This document shows positions 1 to 9,600 of a DNA stretch of 21,168 nt, piece after piece. Every line of letters begins with the position of its first letter. Positions within the stretch are counted from its first letter, which is position 1. The stretch covers positions 95,606 through 116,773 of the forward strand of contig NW_019776087.1 in the NCBI RefSeq assembly GCF_001039355.2. The letters run 5' to 3'. The translations under genes and the position numbers were made by a program. The notes below the pieces were generated by a model. It was not told the DNA's origin. It saw only the letters and a program-made list of their open reading frames with translations, and searched no databases. The stretch is from Lingula anatina. Lineage: Eukaryota > Brachiopoda > Lingulata > Lingulida > Lingulidae.

Positions 1-60
1 AAAAAAATGTTTTGGGACAGCACAACACTGTTTCAAATTAATTGGATTTGACATATAAGA

Positions 61-447
61 GTTGGCTGAAAGTAACATGAGCCCTTTAGGTTAATAGGGT
101 TTCAACTGACCCATGTCCAATAGTACATGTCGCGCGCGTCTGTGTGGAGATAGATTTTGTTGGAGGTTTGTAAGAGTTGAAAGCGACATGACTCTCAAGT
201 TACGTCAACTTCGTTTATAAGGGTCTACTTATTCAGCTGCGAAAATCACACGTTATGCCTATTTCATGTTTTATAACAGTGTCTTTTGAGAGACGAACGC
301 GACATGGGTCGTGTCAATCTCGCATCTGTGGAGTTCAGTAAGTGGCGAAAGAGACACAGCCATGTCATTTTCGGCTCTCAAAGCTCTGTAGTAAAAGACG
401 AACTCGGCATAGGCCTTGTCGTTTTCGCATGTAAAGGGGCGTCTAAA
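61..447. repeat. Degenerate tandem array, unit about 53-58 bp
   Basis: About six diverged units can be lined up, starting near 61, 174, 236, 291, 343 and 396. Each begins with a purine-rich GAAAG/GACGAA block and a version of GCGACATG. It continues with GTCAtTTTCGcat about 25 bases later and ends near GTCTaAA or GTagTAAA. A fragment of a further unit starts at 448. The conservation is in nucleotides and not in any reading frame, so I read it as an old minisatellite or the internal repeat of a transposon. Its left limit is unclear because the window starts here. Confidence 0.5.
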
Positions 448-504
448 AGACGCACGCGTAGGCTCCTATGGGCCATGGTACTTTGTAACCGAAAGAAGCA
501 AGTC

Positions 505-549
505 GTGTGTGTGTGTGTGTTTGTGTGTGTGAGAGAGAGAGAGAGAGAG
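505..549. repeat. Compound (GT)n(GA)n microsatellite
   Basis: A GT run, interrupted by one TT, passes directly into a GA run. It explains the low-complexity reading frames on both strands in this interval, which should not be taken as genes. Confidence 0.95.
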
Positions 550-2945
550 CATGATTCAGAAAAAAATACCATGGGGGGGATGCCCTCATACTTCCTTCGC
601 TTATGAATGAAGTGTTTGCAAAAAGTGGAGATTAAGGCCTTCATTTCACCCGGCCCCATGTTTTTGCATTGTAGCCAATGCCATAGGTAAGTAAAAAGTC
701 TGGAGTATCCTCCCAGGATCGGTCATCGGTCATTATCCTGTCTCCTCGGCGCATCTCAAATAGAGGGCCTAAAACGATCTAAAACTATCTCTCTGCGACC
801 ACAGTGCAACAAAATTTATGCACAAACTGAAGGCCAAACGAAGAGTATATATGGGGCTTATGTGTGCACATAGCCAGAACAACGCATCTTGGCCTGCCTG
901 CATGACTCGGTATTTGACACTTCTCGGCCAACACATTTAATTCGACTGGCGTATTCAATAAGTTTACTAAATACACCACGGACCGTCCACTGTATGCGAC
1001 ACATACAGCGTAATAATATATTACACTCTTTCTTCAGAATAATCTCAGATGATAACAATTCTGAGTCTTGACTCGGTGGGTGTGTCCTATTGCTATAGCT
1101 GTGTTTTTGTCATCATTGATTAATAAAAAAGGGCTTAATCATACTTGTAACAAAAGAAAACAGGTTAACCATGGACTACGCATCTTAACCTTGGGGTACA
1201 CCCCAAGAGCGCAAACTTGGGGTTTAATTCATGTAGAAACCCAATACCTGTCCCACTCCTGACCAGTCCATGTGTTGTACCTCCCACTAATGATATTTAT
1301 TGCTCACAAGCAACAGTGATAACAACCGTCCACTACTGGTGTGTTATACAAATGTAAACAGCTCCACGAGTCCGATGCTCTGTGAGTGGAGTGTAAATAT
1401 GGTCTACGGCCAGTAGACGTGGTAATCAATATAAGAGATTTTATACCTAGTTAATGGTGGTTAACACTTATGTATTCTTTACATGATCGTGTGTACGGGT
1501 CTTTAACTAAATCATGACGGTGTGGTGTTGTCCTTCACACAACGAGTTATCTGAGGTCGTGCTTAAACTGTCGACATAATCAACTACATACCTCCATAAA
1601 CTTGTGACAATTCCTCGTACCAATTCGAACAAACACGGCACCAATACAATCATTGTTAATATGGCGTACAGTCCAGCGTGGTCAACTTTATGTAAAGTGA
1701 CCACCTTTAAGTTCCACGGCGTCTCCTGCGTGTCCGTTTCACTCGTGTTTCCACATAACAGGTCATACAGGTTAATAAAGAGACTGACGGTCCGATTGAT
1801 CCCTCAGGAATCGATCGATTTCACAGGTTCGATCCATACTCCTATATCATTCATACAGTAGCCGGAGTCAATTTAACCGCTTATCAGTCAGTTCGGTAGC
1901 CGCACCTGTGGTGAACAATTCTTCTGTCCGAACGGTCTATACACATTCAAACGTTAACATGTATGCGATGCCATTAATAACTGAGAGAGGTCGGTAACGG
2001 GCGTAGTGTCCGAGTGTTTACTTTGTGGCCGCATCTGCTATATCTGGGTCACGCCAGGTAAACGTAGTCAAGGGAGGCCTCGCAGTGACCACTCTGGCGT
2101 CAACACGGAATGTAAATCGTGAGTTCCAGCGGGGTTGTTACCTGAACTAGCACTTAAAGGGTTAAGAAACGTAAATTTTTTACTTGAAAAGAACTTCGCT
2201 GAAACAAGGCCAAAAGATATGGTTTATGACAATGACCATGGATACATTCTCTCTTCCATCCTCAAAGTCATACAGAATATAAATAAATAATGAACTGTGT
2301 AATTAGCTTACAGGATGTCATGCCAAACTCGCATCAAATTATTTCCACGAGTGGATAATATACCAGTAGTTCTGAACATGTAATATGGTACGATTTCTGG
2401 ATTATGTTTACTGTTAATTTTGAATTTATAGTTTCTCATTTTTGAGTCACTCTCATAATGTAGATTGAGACTGGTGAACTATTGTAATATTCTCAACAGT
2501 TTTAGATAGGATATACCTTAGCTATAGGGTAAAATGTTGAATTTTTTTTTGATATATAAATCTAACGCGCTTGGTATGTCTTTATTAAATGATTTCAGTA
2601 TTTGATTCAAGCAATGATGTACACCATTTCTCCCAGTAACAAAAGCACAATTTTCATAAACCTTATTCTCTCTCATCTAACACAATCTCATTGCGACCAT
2701 CACCCTTGAGAACTTGTTCATTAAATGTAGAGATAGGTCATTGTCTTTTGTCGCTCATCTCCGCTATCGCACCTAATGTTATTTTTCAATACGATAGCAA
2801 TGGTTTGATACATATGCTTTTTATACTTATACATTCAAGGGACAATAAGTTAGAAAAATAATAATATTTAACAAACGTAATATTTTCCTTAAAGAATTAA
2901 ATGTTAATAAAATCTCTTTTCCCATTTGCCACTTATAATACGAAA
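550..2945. other. Intergenic stretch, no gene seen
   Basis: Open frames here are under 90 codons, have no recognisable domain and no consistent splice partners. I see no tRNA or rRNA gene. The sequence is moderately AT-rich, more so after 2160, and may contain old transposon sequence that I cannot recognise by eye. Confidence 0.6.
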
Positions 2946-3988
2946 CACCAATAATATAATATAATAATAATATATTTATTTCAAGTCTAAAATCCATAAA
3001 ATGTTCAATAGACTGTACAACATAAAATACAAAGAAGTTTATAGATAAAAATGGTCAAGATATATTTTATATAAATAAGAGCTAAACTAACTTAATTAAT
3101 TGTAATAAACAGTAATTAAAAGTAAAAAATCCAAGGTTTCTTTAAAATTATAAAATTTAAGATTCATGAATAAAATGTCTTAAAAATATGAGTTTTTAAT
3201 TCCTTTTTAAAAGATTCTTGTGATTCTATTTGTCTAATAAAAATTGGCAACTTATTCCACTCTACTGGTGCAGCTACACAAAATGATATGTCACCATATG
3301 ATTTTAACCTTGATTTTGGAACTTTCAGTAAAAGTTTGTCACCAGACCTCAGGGATCTTTGAGGGCTATAATGTTTGACTAAATCAGTTATATATGGTGG
3401 AGCTAGATTATAAAAAGCAGCATGTGTAAAAACTAAAACCTTAAATAAAATTCTGGCCCTAACTGGTAACCAGTGCAGATGCTTTAAAATTGGAGTGATA
3501 TGGCAATCCCTAGGCTGTAGCATTAAAAGCCGTGCTGATATATTCTGGATGCGTTGTAATCTTTTGATCTTATCATCTGGACATCCATATAATATAGAAT
3601 TGCAATAGTCTAGCCTGGAAGTTACCAATGAGTGTATAACAGTAGCAGCAGCAGATTGATTCAGATGTTTCCTTATGGTACCAATATTCCGAATGTTGAA
3701 TAAACAAGACCTTGTGATGTTGGAGATCTGTTTGTCCATTGAAAGTGTAGAATCAAAGTATACTCCTAAATTTTTTACATGGGGGGAGGAAAATGCCATA
3801 CTAGCTCCAATTTTAAGTTGCAAGTTATGAGCAAGGCCCTTGTTGTGGGGTTGAGTAATGACTAAAAATTCTGTTTTTCCATCATTTATCTTCAATTTGT
3901 TTGAAATGAGCCAACCTCTGAGGTCTGATATGCAATCAACAATTGTGTTCACAGACAATGCTGGANTTAGCAAGGCACAAATGCACAA
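2946..3988 (-). mobile_element. 5'-truncated LINE (CR1/L2/Crack-like): reverse transcriptase C-terminus plus 3' tail
   Basis: The minus-strand frame from 3988 to 3164 is open for 274 codons, apart from one ambiguous codon at the N at 3966. It reads like the part of a Jockey-superfamily reverse transcriptase that follows the catalytic FADD block. Visible landmarks are SDLRGWLISNKLKIN followed by DGKTEFLVI, the VKNLGVYFDSTLSMDKQI block, the SRLDYCNSILYG block, the LHWLPVRARI block, and NLAPPYITDL near the end. The endonuclease and the catalytic palm are missing, so the copy is 5'-truncated, the usual outcome of target-primed insertion. Beyond the stop codon (towards lower coordinates) comes about 200 bp of AT-rich 3' UTR, an AATAAA on the minus strand near 2980, and an (ATT)n-like tail at about 2950-2980. 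The intact frame suggests a fairly young copy. The clade assignment is by motif memory only. Confidence 0.88.
3966..3966. other. Ambiguous base (N) near the 5' limit of the LINE fragment
   Basis: A single N interrupts the reverse transcriptase frame eight codons from its start. The sequence beyond it (3967-3988) does not clearly continue the protein family, so the N may mark a short assembly gap and not simply one unread base. Confidence 0.7.
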
Positions 3989-4090
3989 ATAGCATTAAAT
4001 CACTAAATTCAAATAAAAAAAAAAAGGATTGTAAACTTGCGACGGCAGAAACACAAGAGAATTGAACAATAAAAAAATGCATTTGGTCAA

Positions 4091-4600
4091 ATGAAAACCA
4101 TCAAAACCCATATCAATAGTAACAAGAAAAAGGATCAAACAATGCTACATAGATCCAATAGCAATAAAGGGATACATAACATGCTCGTCAGGAAGAAAGT
4201 AAAGAAGAAACTTTCAGTAGAGATGTGGTTCTTGAGGAGGAAAATGCGTGTACATGGACAGTCAAGAGAAGAAATGAAACTGTCCGATCGCAAAGGAAGC
4301 AAATTACCTGCCCACCGCACCTTCTTAGATGAAATCAGAAAAAGAAAAAGTCGCTTTTTGAAGACACGAAATGTGAAAAGGTGGTATAAAATAACTGGTA
4401 ACATCAGGAAATTTGGGAAGGAAGACAAAAATAGCAGACAACTGTTCTCAGTGGATGGAACCAAGGAGTTATAACAGACTCCTTGATGGAACTATTCAGA
4501 TGACAGACATGCTGAGAGGTTTAGGTGTGAGTTACCAAGACAGGCTTGATGTAAGATGAGAGAGGTGCGGAGGGGATAAGATGAAGCACGGCACATGTTG
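4091..4600 (+). mobile_element. Decayed 3' end of a second LINE (endonuclease/reverse transcriptase type)
   Basis: A lysine/arginine-rich frame (4091-4474, 127 codons) has no cellular domain but resembles the C-terminus of a widespread LINE protein. Its EMWFLRRKMRVHGQ block corresponds to the EMW-x-RR-M-LRI block of those elements. RTFLDEIRKRKSRFL corresponds to their RTLL-x-IRKRQ-x-FLGH block. Past the stop codon, the frame around 4545-4600 ends in a KMKHGT-like phrase, echoing the usual short C-terminal end of the family. Frameshifts and stops separate these blocks, so this is a dead copy. It points in the opposite direction to the LINE at 2946-3988. The assignment rests on recalled motifs, and the exact limits are uncertain. 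Confidence 0.5.
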
Positions 4601-5235
4601 ATGAAATCGAAGGCGCAAAACGTTCGAAAACAAACATTTTCTCGAATTTTCTCCACTTCATTACGTGATGATTACATATGCTCTATAAGAAAAGAGGTTC
4701 GATTCTGCTATTGAAGCCTACAGATCACCAAAGATAATTTCAGTTTGTTACATTTACCATGCTGTGTTGTTTGTCTGCAGCTAAAAATTGTAAAGCCCAC
4801 ATACGGTAAAAACCTATGAAAGAAAATAAAAGACAGTGAGAGAATGAGATGTGTCATTTAGTTATTTTTATCTCGGAGTTCACGTGCCATTTACTTCTCC
4901 CCCAAGACTAGTGACATACAAACATGGAGGACCTGATTAACATTATCATATGATTACGTTGTCATTTCATGAGCAGGCACATGCATGCAACTTCTTTATC
5001 TGGTAAGCTGTTGCCCCCACAGTACTAGTCCCACGTACAGAGGTGGACGGGATGAAAATCTAATTTTACTTTGCTAAGGCGCTCAAAGGAAAAAAAGCAA
5101 AACATGGATAATAAAAATTAGGCCCACTATCACGGGGCTCGTTACAATAAGTGTCATTCTTTTCAAACAGGTAACCTGCTTCTGTCGCGTTACCTTAATT
5201 GCCATTTCTTTGTCAGTGTTTACTATGCTTCTTCT
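4601..5235. other. Intergenic stretch before the first gene
   Basis: No reading frame or RNA gene is visible. It contains one CACGTG E-box (4881-4886) and grades into the promoter-like region that follows. Confidence 0.5.
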
Positions 5236-5240
5236 TTAAC

Positions 5241-5277
5241 TCACCTGAGATCAGGTGACGTCACCCCCACCCACCTG
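5241..5277 (+). promoter_or_regulatory. E-box pair overlapping a palindromic CRE
   Basis: TCACCTGA and its exact reverse complement TCAGGTGA are separated by two bases (5241-5258), giving two CACCTG/CAGGTG E-boxes in inverted orientation. The second overlaps the 12-bp palindrome GGTGACGTCACC (5254-5265), whose core TGACGTCA is a consensus CREB/ATF site. A third CACCTG lies at 5272-5277. Further CAGGTG copies lie at 5510, 5543 and 5813. CACCTG-type E-boxes are bound by Snail/Zeb/bHLH factors in animals. The cluster lies 570-600 bp upstream of the start codon of the membrane-protein gene, so a promoter role is likely but inferred. Confidence 0.5.
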
Positions 5278-5379
5278 CCATATTCAAAGCCGCAGCGCAT
5301 TCCCGGCTTAATACGCATGCGTCACAGTTAACACTTTCAAACTGTCATGCCTGTGATAGCTATTAATAGGCGGGATTAA

Positions 5380-5433
5380 GTGGAACAGTCGCGGATCTAA
5401 TACATATCGGTCAGATACTTCCAATATTCAAAG
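5380..5433 (+). other. Possible non-coding first exon of the membrane-protein gene
   Basis: A strong donor, AAG|GTAAGA, lies at 5433/5434. An acceptor after a pyrimidine-containing stretch ending CCACTCCAG lies at 5815, just before the first coding exon. Splicing 5433 to 5816 would give a 5' UTR in two pieces. The transcription start is not visible, so the left limit here is only nominal. Confidence 0.35.
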
Positions 5434-5736
5434 GTAAGATATGATGATTATGAAGTGAAAGTTTTTAAAAATGTGCTCGTAAAGACGACAAGACGAAGTT
5501 CTGCGTCACCAGGTGTGCCTCTGCCGTTTTACCTGTAGCTTACAGGTGAATGGTAATGGCCGAGCTCAGTTGTTGATAAGGCGGGCACAGGATGTAGGAT
5601 ATTCATAGCAAAGGTCGCATAGAAGAGTTAGTTTATTTCTAATTGTTTCTTTAAAACTTGTTCAGGGATTGATTCTAAGGTCACTTAATACCCTACCCTA
5701 ACCTGAACCAGGTATGTCAGAACGACATTAAATGTA

Positions 5737-5748
5737 GATCACGTGATC
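5737..5748. promoter_or_regulatory. 12-bp perfect palindrome GATCACGTGATC
   Basis: The centre TCACGTGA is an optimal site for USF/MITF/TFE-type bHLH-zip factors. It lies about 100 bp upstream of the start codon, within the putative 5' UTR intron. Function is inferred from the motif only. Confidence 0.35.
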
Positions 5749-5845
5749 CTTAAATAGTTGCTTGGCTGAGTAATATCAAATATGGTTGACCATTTGACCT
5801 GATTTGCCACTCCAGGTGTGTTAACGCCACGAGACACAAGCAAAG

Positions 5846-6241
5846 ATGAGCACCAGCGGGACCAGCACGCCCAGGAGGGCCCCTAGTATGGACAGGTCAA
5901 TCCATAGCGTCGGAGGAACGCGTTCACTTCACAGTGTGGCCAGTACAACCCACCCGGTGCCGTATGTTAGTGACAATTTCTTGGATAAACTTAACGCGGC
6001 GGCGTTTGGAGCTGGAAAGACGTTTTGCATGTACGCAATAGTCGCAGCTATTTTCTGTACCCTCTTTTTCATCACCGGAGTCACCCTCCTAGGAATGTTT
6101 CTCACTGGATACCTCTTTAACTTCACACTGGAGTGGGTCATCGCAGTCTTCTTCGTGCTCTTCGCCGTCTCATTAGCATTAGTCATCTATTTTTACTCCA
6201 AAGCCAGAGTTAAAAGTTCATCGGGAAGAAGAAACGTCAAG
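5846..6241 (+). CDS. Coding exon 1 of the membrane protein (residues 1-132)
   Basis: Holds the N-terminal repeats and both membrane helices. It ends in AAG|GTAAATA in phase 0. The third-position GC is much higher than in the flanking DNA, which supports real coding. Without splicing the frame continues to a stop at 6400. Confidence 0.88.
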
Positions 6242-6646
6242 GTAAATATAATACACTTGATTTTCATCACCACTTTGACGTATTTTGAAGTGGTCAACTT
6301 TTATTGCACGTCACACCCATATCGCACAGGTCATAAGTACCTCGTACAAATAGTGTGTATATACATATTCTCCATTTTATCAGCGCAGGTGTCAAGATAG
6401 TTGCTAGTGTGTATTAACTAATTATTTAATCTCGCGACCCATATAGTACGACTTTCTGGTCCTTTGAGCATGACCTGACATTAATGTGACTTGAAATAAC
6501 CTGACGACAACAATATGTATGTGTCCCCACTGTACGTGAGCCCCTTCCTGAATGTTATTGGCTTAGTGTCTGTGCTTTTAGCATGCAACTAGAATCCCGT
6601 TTGAATAAAATAAATACTGTACAAAGTATGTCCAAATTTGAACATG

Positions 6647-6682
<36 letters not shown>

Positions 6683-9600
6683 TTGACAGATTTGTAGGTG
6701 ATATATAGGTGCTGAGTTACAGGCTTTGGATAACATTATACTTTGGGTTATGTTGCATATTTTTTTTAACCCTTTAAATCATATTAAATGTGGTACTCCA
6801 TTGTGTTTCACAAAAAAGCAATATTTTGAGTTAATATGGCTCTGTTGGAACTGTGGAAACTGCCAATACTTAAGAATTTCAATGAAGGCAGTAGCACAGA
6901 AACACATAATTAAGGATAAAGATTAGGGTTGACCTAGCTGTTTATCCTGGCAATTTATGAAGGACATAGACTGCTGAATTTCCTCTGTGTATATTTCTTA
7001 TCGATTAATCTAATTAATGCAAAACATTCTGTGTATTTAATGACATAGATATATAAGACGTGTCGGCCATCACGAAAGTCTACATAGACCTGGTTATAAA
7101 CGTTGACCACAGTAGCAACGCATTCAGCCCCATTGTCCCCCTGTTATTTGTATAGTATGATATGGCAAGGACCATTCATTATAAAGCCAGACGGAAAAGT
7201 CACCAGATTAAATTGATGGGCTAGTGGTCAACGCCCGCGGTTTTATAACAGATAAGGTGTGTGTTTCATCCCTGTGTATTCAATGGGCGCAGTGATAACA
7301 TTCCGAGTCTTAGTCTCTTCACACTGACAAAAAGATAGGCGGTGAACGAATGGCAGTTGTCCTACATGCATTCATAATAACATCACAAACGTGTTGTATA
7401 ATTTTTTTTTACCGATCATTTACCATAAAACCCAGTGAAAAAAACTTGGAAAAAAGGGTAGAGATATAGACATATACCTTACTGATTATTGCCTTGAAAA
7501 CTTACGACGTAAAACTGATTGTTTTATGAGAACCACATAAGAGGTTGAAAACAAATAGAGCACGGTACTCTGAATATCAGAATACCGACAGTGACTTTGC
7601 TCTGTACATTATGAACTTGTGATTACCGACAGCTGTGCGACAGCTCTAGAGATAGAAGAGAGTGCATTTTTACTCTGAAACTCAGGGTAGGCATGTAGAT
7701 TTTAGCAAGATTTAAGTGGGCCGAGGGAGTGTATTGGGTCTGTGATTCATTTGGTGTGTTGAACATCAGGTGGGGGCTATTAGGGCGAGGGGCAGGAGGA
7801 ATGCTGCCCACACCACCCAAAACTGAATCATTTCACCGAGATTCAGGTATTGGACATCTGCTATCATTGGGAAGATTGAAAATTAATTAATGATATCTAA
7901 TATTCGTCCTACCTACTTTCAATTTCTTTTACTTGGGCCTACCTACGATTGTCGAAAATCCCTCTGCTCCTTCTCATTAACAAAACCAAAATGATGGCGT
8001 AATTAATATGGCATGGTAGAAGTTAACAATAATTCAGCAGGCAAATCCATATCAATATAACTTACAGGTACCTTTAAAATGAGACATATCTATATGTTTC
8101 CACCCTGTTTTTGCTTTACAAAAAATGAAAATGAACTGCGTAAGAGCTGTCACAACTGCCCTCTTTACAGTGTTTAAATGTAAACGAATGATTATACAGT
8201 CAGTACTACAGCGTGAGAACTGAATTTGAAATTGTAATTAATGTGACGGGTAAGCTTATTTGAATTAGGAAAAAATCGTTGTTGACCCACGCTCGTAAAT
8301 CAGTTGATAATATGCCTAAAAAGATCGTTATGACGGTTGAATATAAAATTTTGAGATTTGAGATTCTCTGTATGGATTCGACCTTGGACATGATAACGTA
8401 ATTTTGTCCATGATTCGACCAATATATTTTAATATCACAAAACTTGTACTATTTCATAATATGGAAAGGCCTTGGCTGTCGGGTGGTTTGATTATAATTT
8501 GATTTCATTTCAACTTTTCTTATCGAAATGAAAAGTTGAATATCACCTGAAGCCGGCTGTGCAGTGATACTACTATAAAATGATCCTACTTCCGTACTAT
8601 TTAAAATCCCCACTCCTTACACAATTTGTAATTGTATATGAGGTAACAGTGACTGTTTGCCATCATTGACATTTTCTGCTTTTTTTTAACCGTGTAAAAT
8701 TCATTTCACGACAACAGTCGTTTAAATGAGAAACATGAATCTACATATGGCATAAATGGAGATAAAGAGTAAAAGAAGTTTGTAAAAGAATTGACTTATA
8801 TTCAGCTCTGGCCACGATGTTCAGGTGAGCCTAAGTTTTGGTTTTGTTTTATGGCCCTTATCGGAAGACGTGAAACCATACATCCGTGATGAAATCAACG
8901 ACAATATGCTGGAATGACTTGCAATTGAGAGTCAACTTTTAGGCCTGCCTGTGTCTTTGTGAGACCACCCTTAGCATACAAGACACTTGGAGATATCCTG
9001 GACTTTCTTTAAGCACAGGCCCAGTCGCACATACGAACTTTTGAACCAGAATGTGTAACTAACTGAAGACCGAAACATATAGTCTGTGTTCTCCAAATTT
9101 TAATTGATACCTAGCCTTTTAAAGTCAGTAAAGTGAGAAATGATAATTGTTTTAGGTGATGGGTGCTTTATTTCAGTGAACTATTACTAATTCGTCACAG
9201 TTCGCAATAAACGAAAGTCGTCTGTTTGAGAGTGATGACCAGCTTTCGACATTAGTTATTTTATGACACAGACCACAGCAAAAGTCACCTTCAAGTGAAA
9301 CGGACAAATCTCCATGTTGTGCAATAACTCTAACATCGATATCTTAGATAAGAACAAAAGGTCAGAGATATTGGATCAGCCTATTTGAAAAGTTCTATAA
9401 ATAAGGCGTCTTCTAGGCTTATCAGCTTTCAACTTGTATGAGTTTTATTGGTCAGAATGGCGTCTGACTTTATATGGATTTGAAAAAAAAAACATTTGTT
9501 TCTTGAATGCAGAGTGTCATTGTTTTAGTGTTTCAAAGTCATGCTGTGACACACGCGTACTGAAACTTATCTAAGGAAAGGGTTTAGGCCCAAGTGTCCA

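Noticed and set aside
286-659. Open frames on both strands (about 100 codons each)
   Set aside because: They run through a degenerate tandem array and a GT/GA microsatellite, giving low-complexity residues and no domain.
1820-1840. AGGTTCGATCC, like a tRNA B box
   Set aside because: No A box at a suitable distance and no foldable cloverleaf.
4681-4710. GGTTCGATTC, like a tRNA T-loop
   Set aside because: No A box or pairing stems in the 70 bases upstream.
8509-8540. 11-bp perfect stem with a 10-base loop in intron 1
   Set aside because: Short, AT-rich and isolated. Such hairpins are expected by chance and no small-RNA precursor features were seen.
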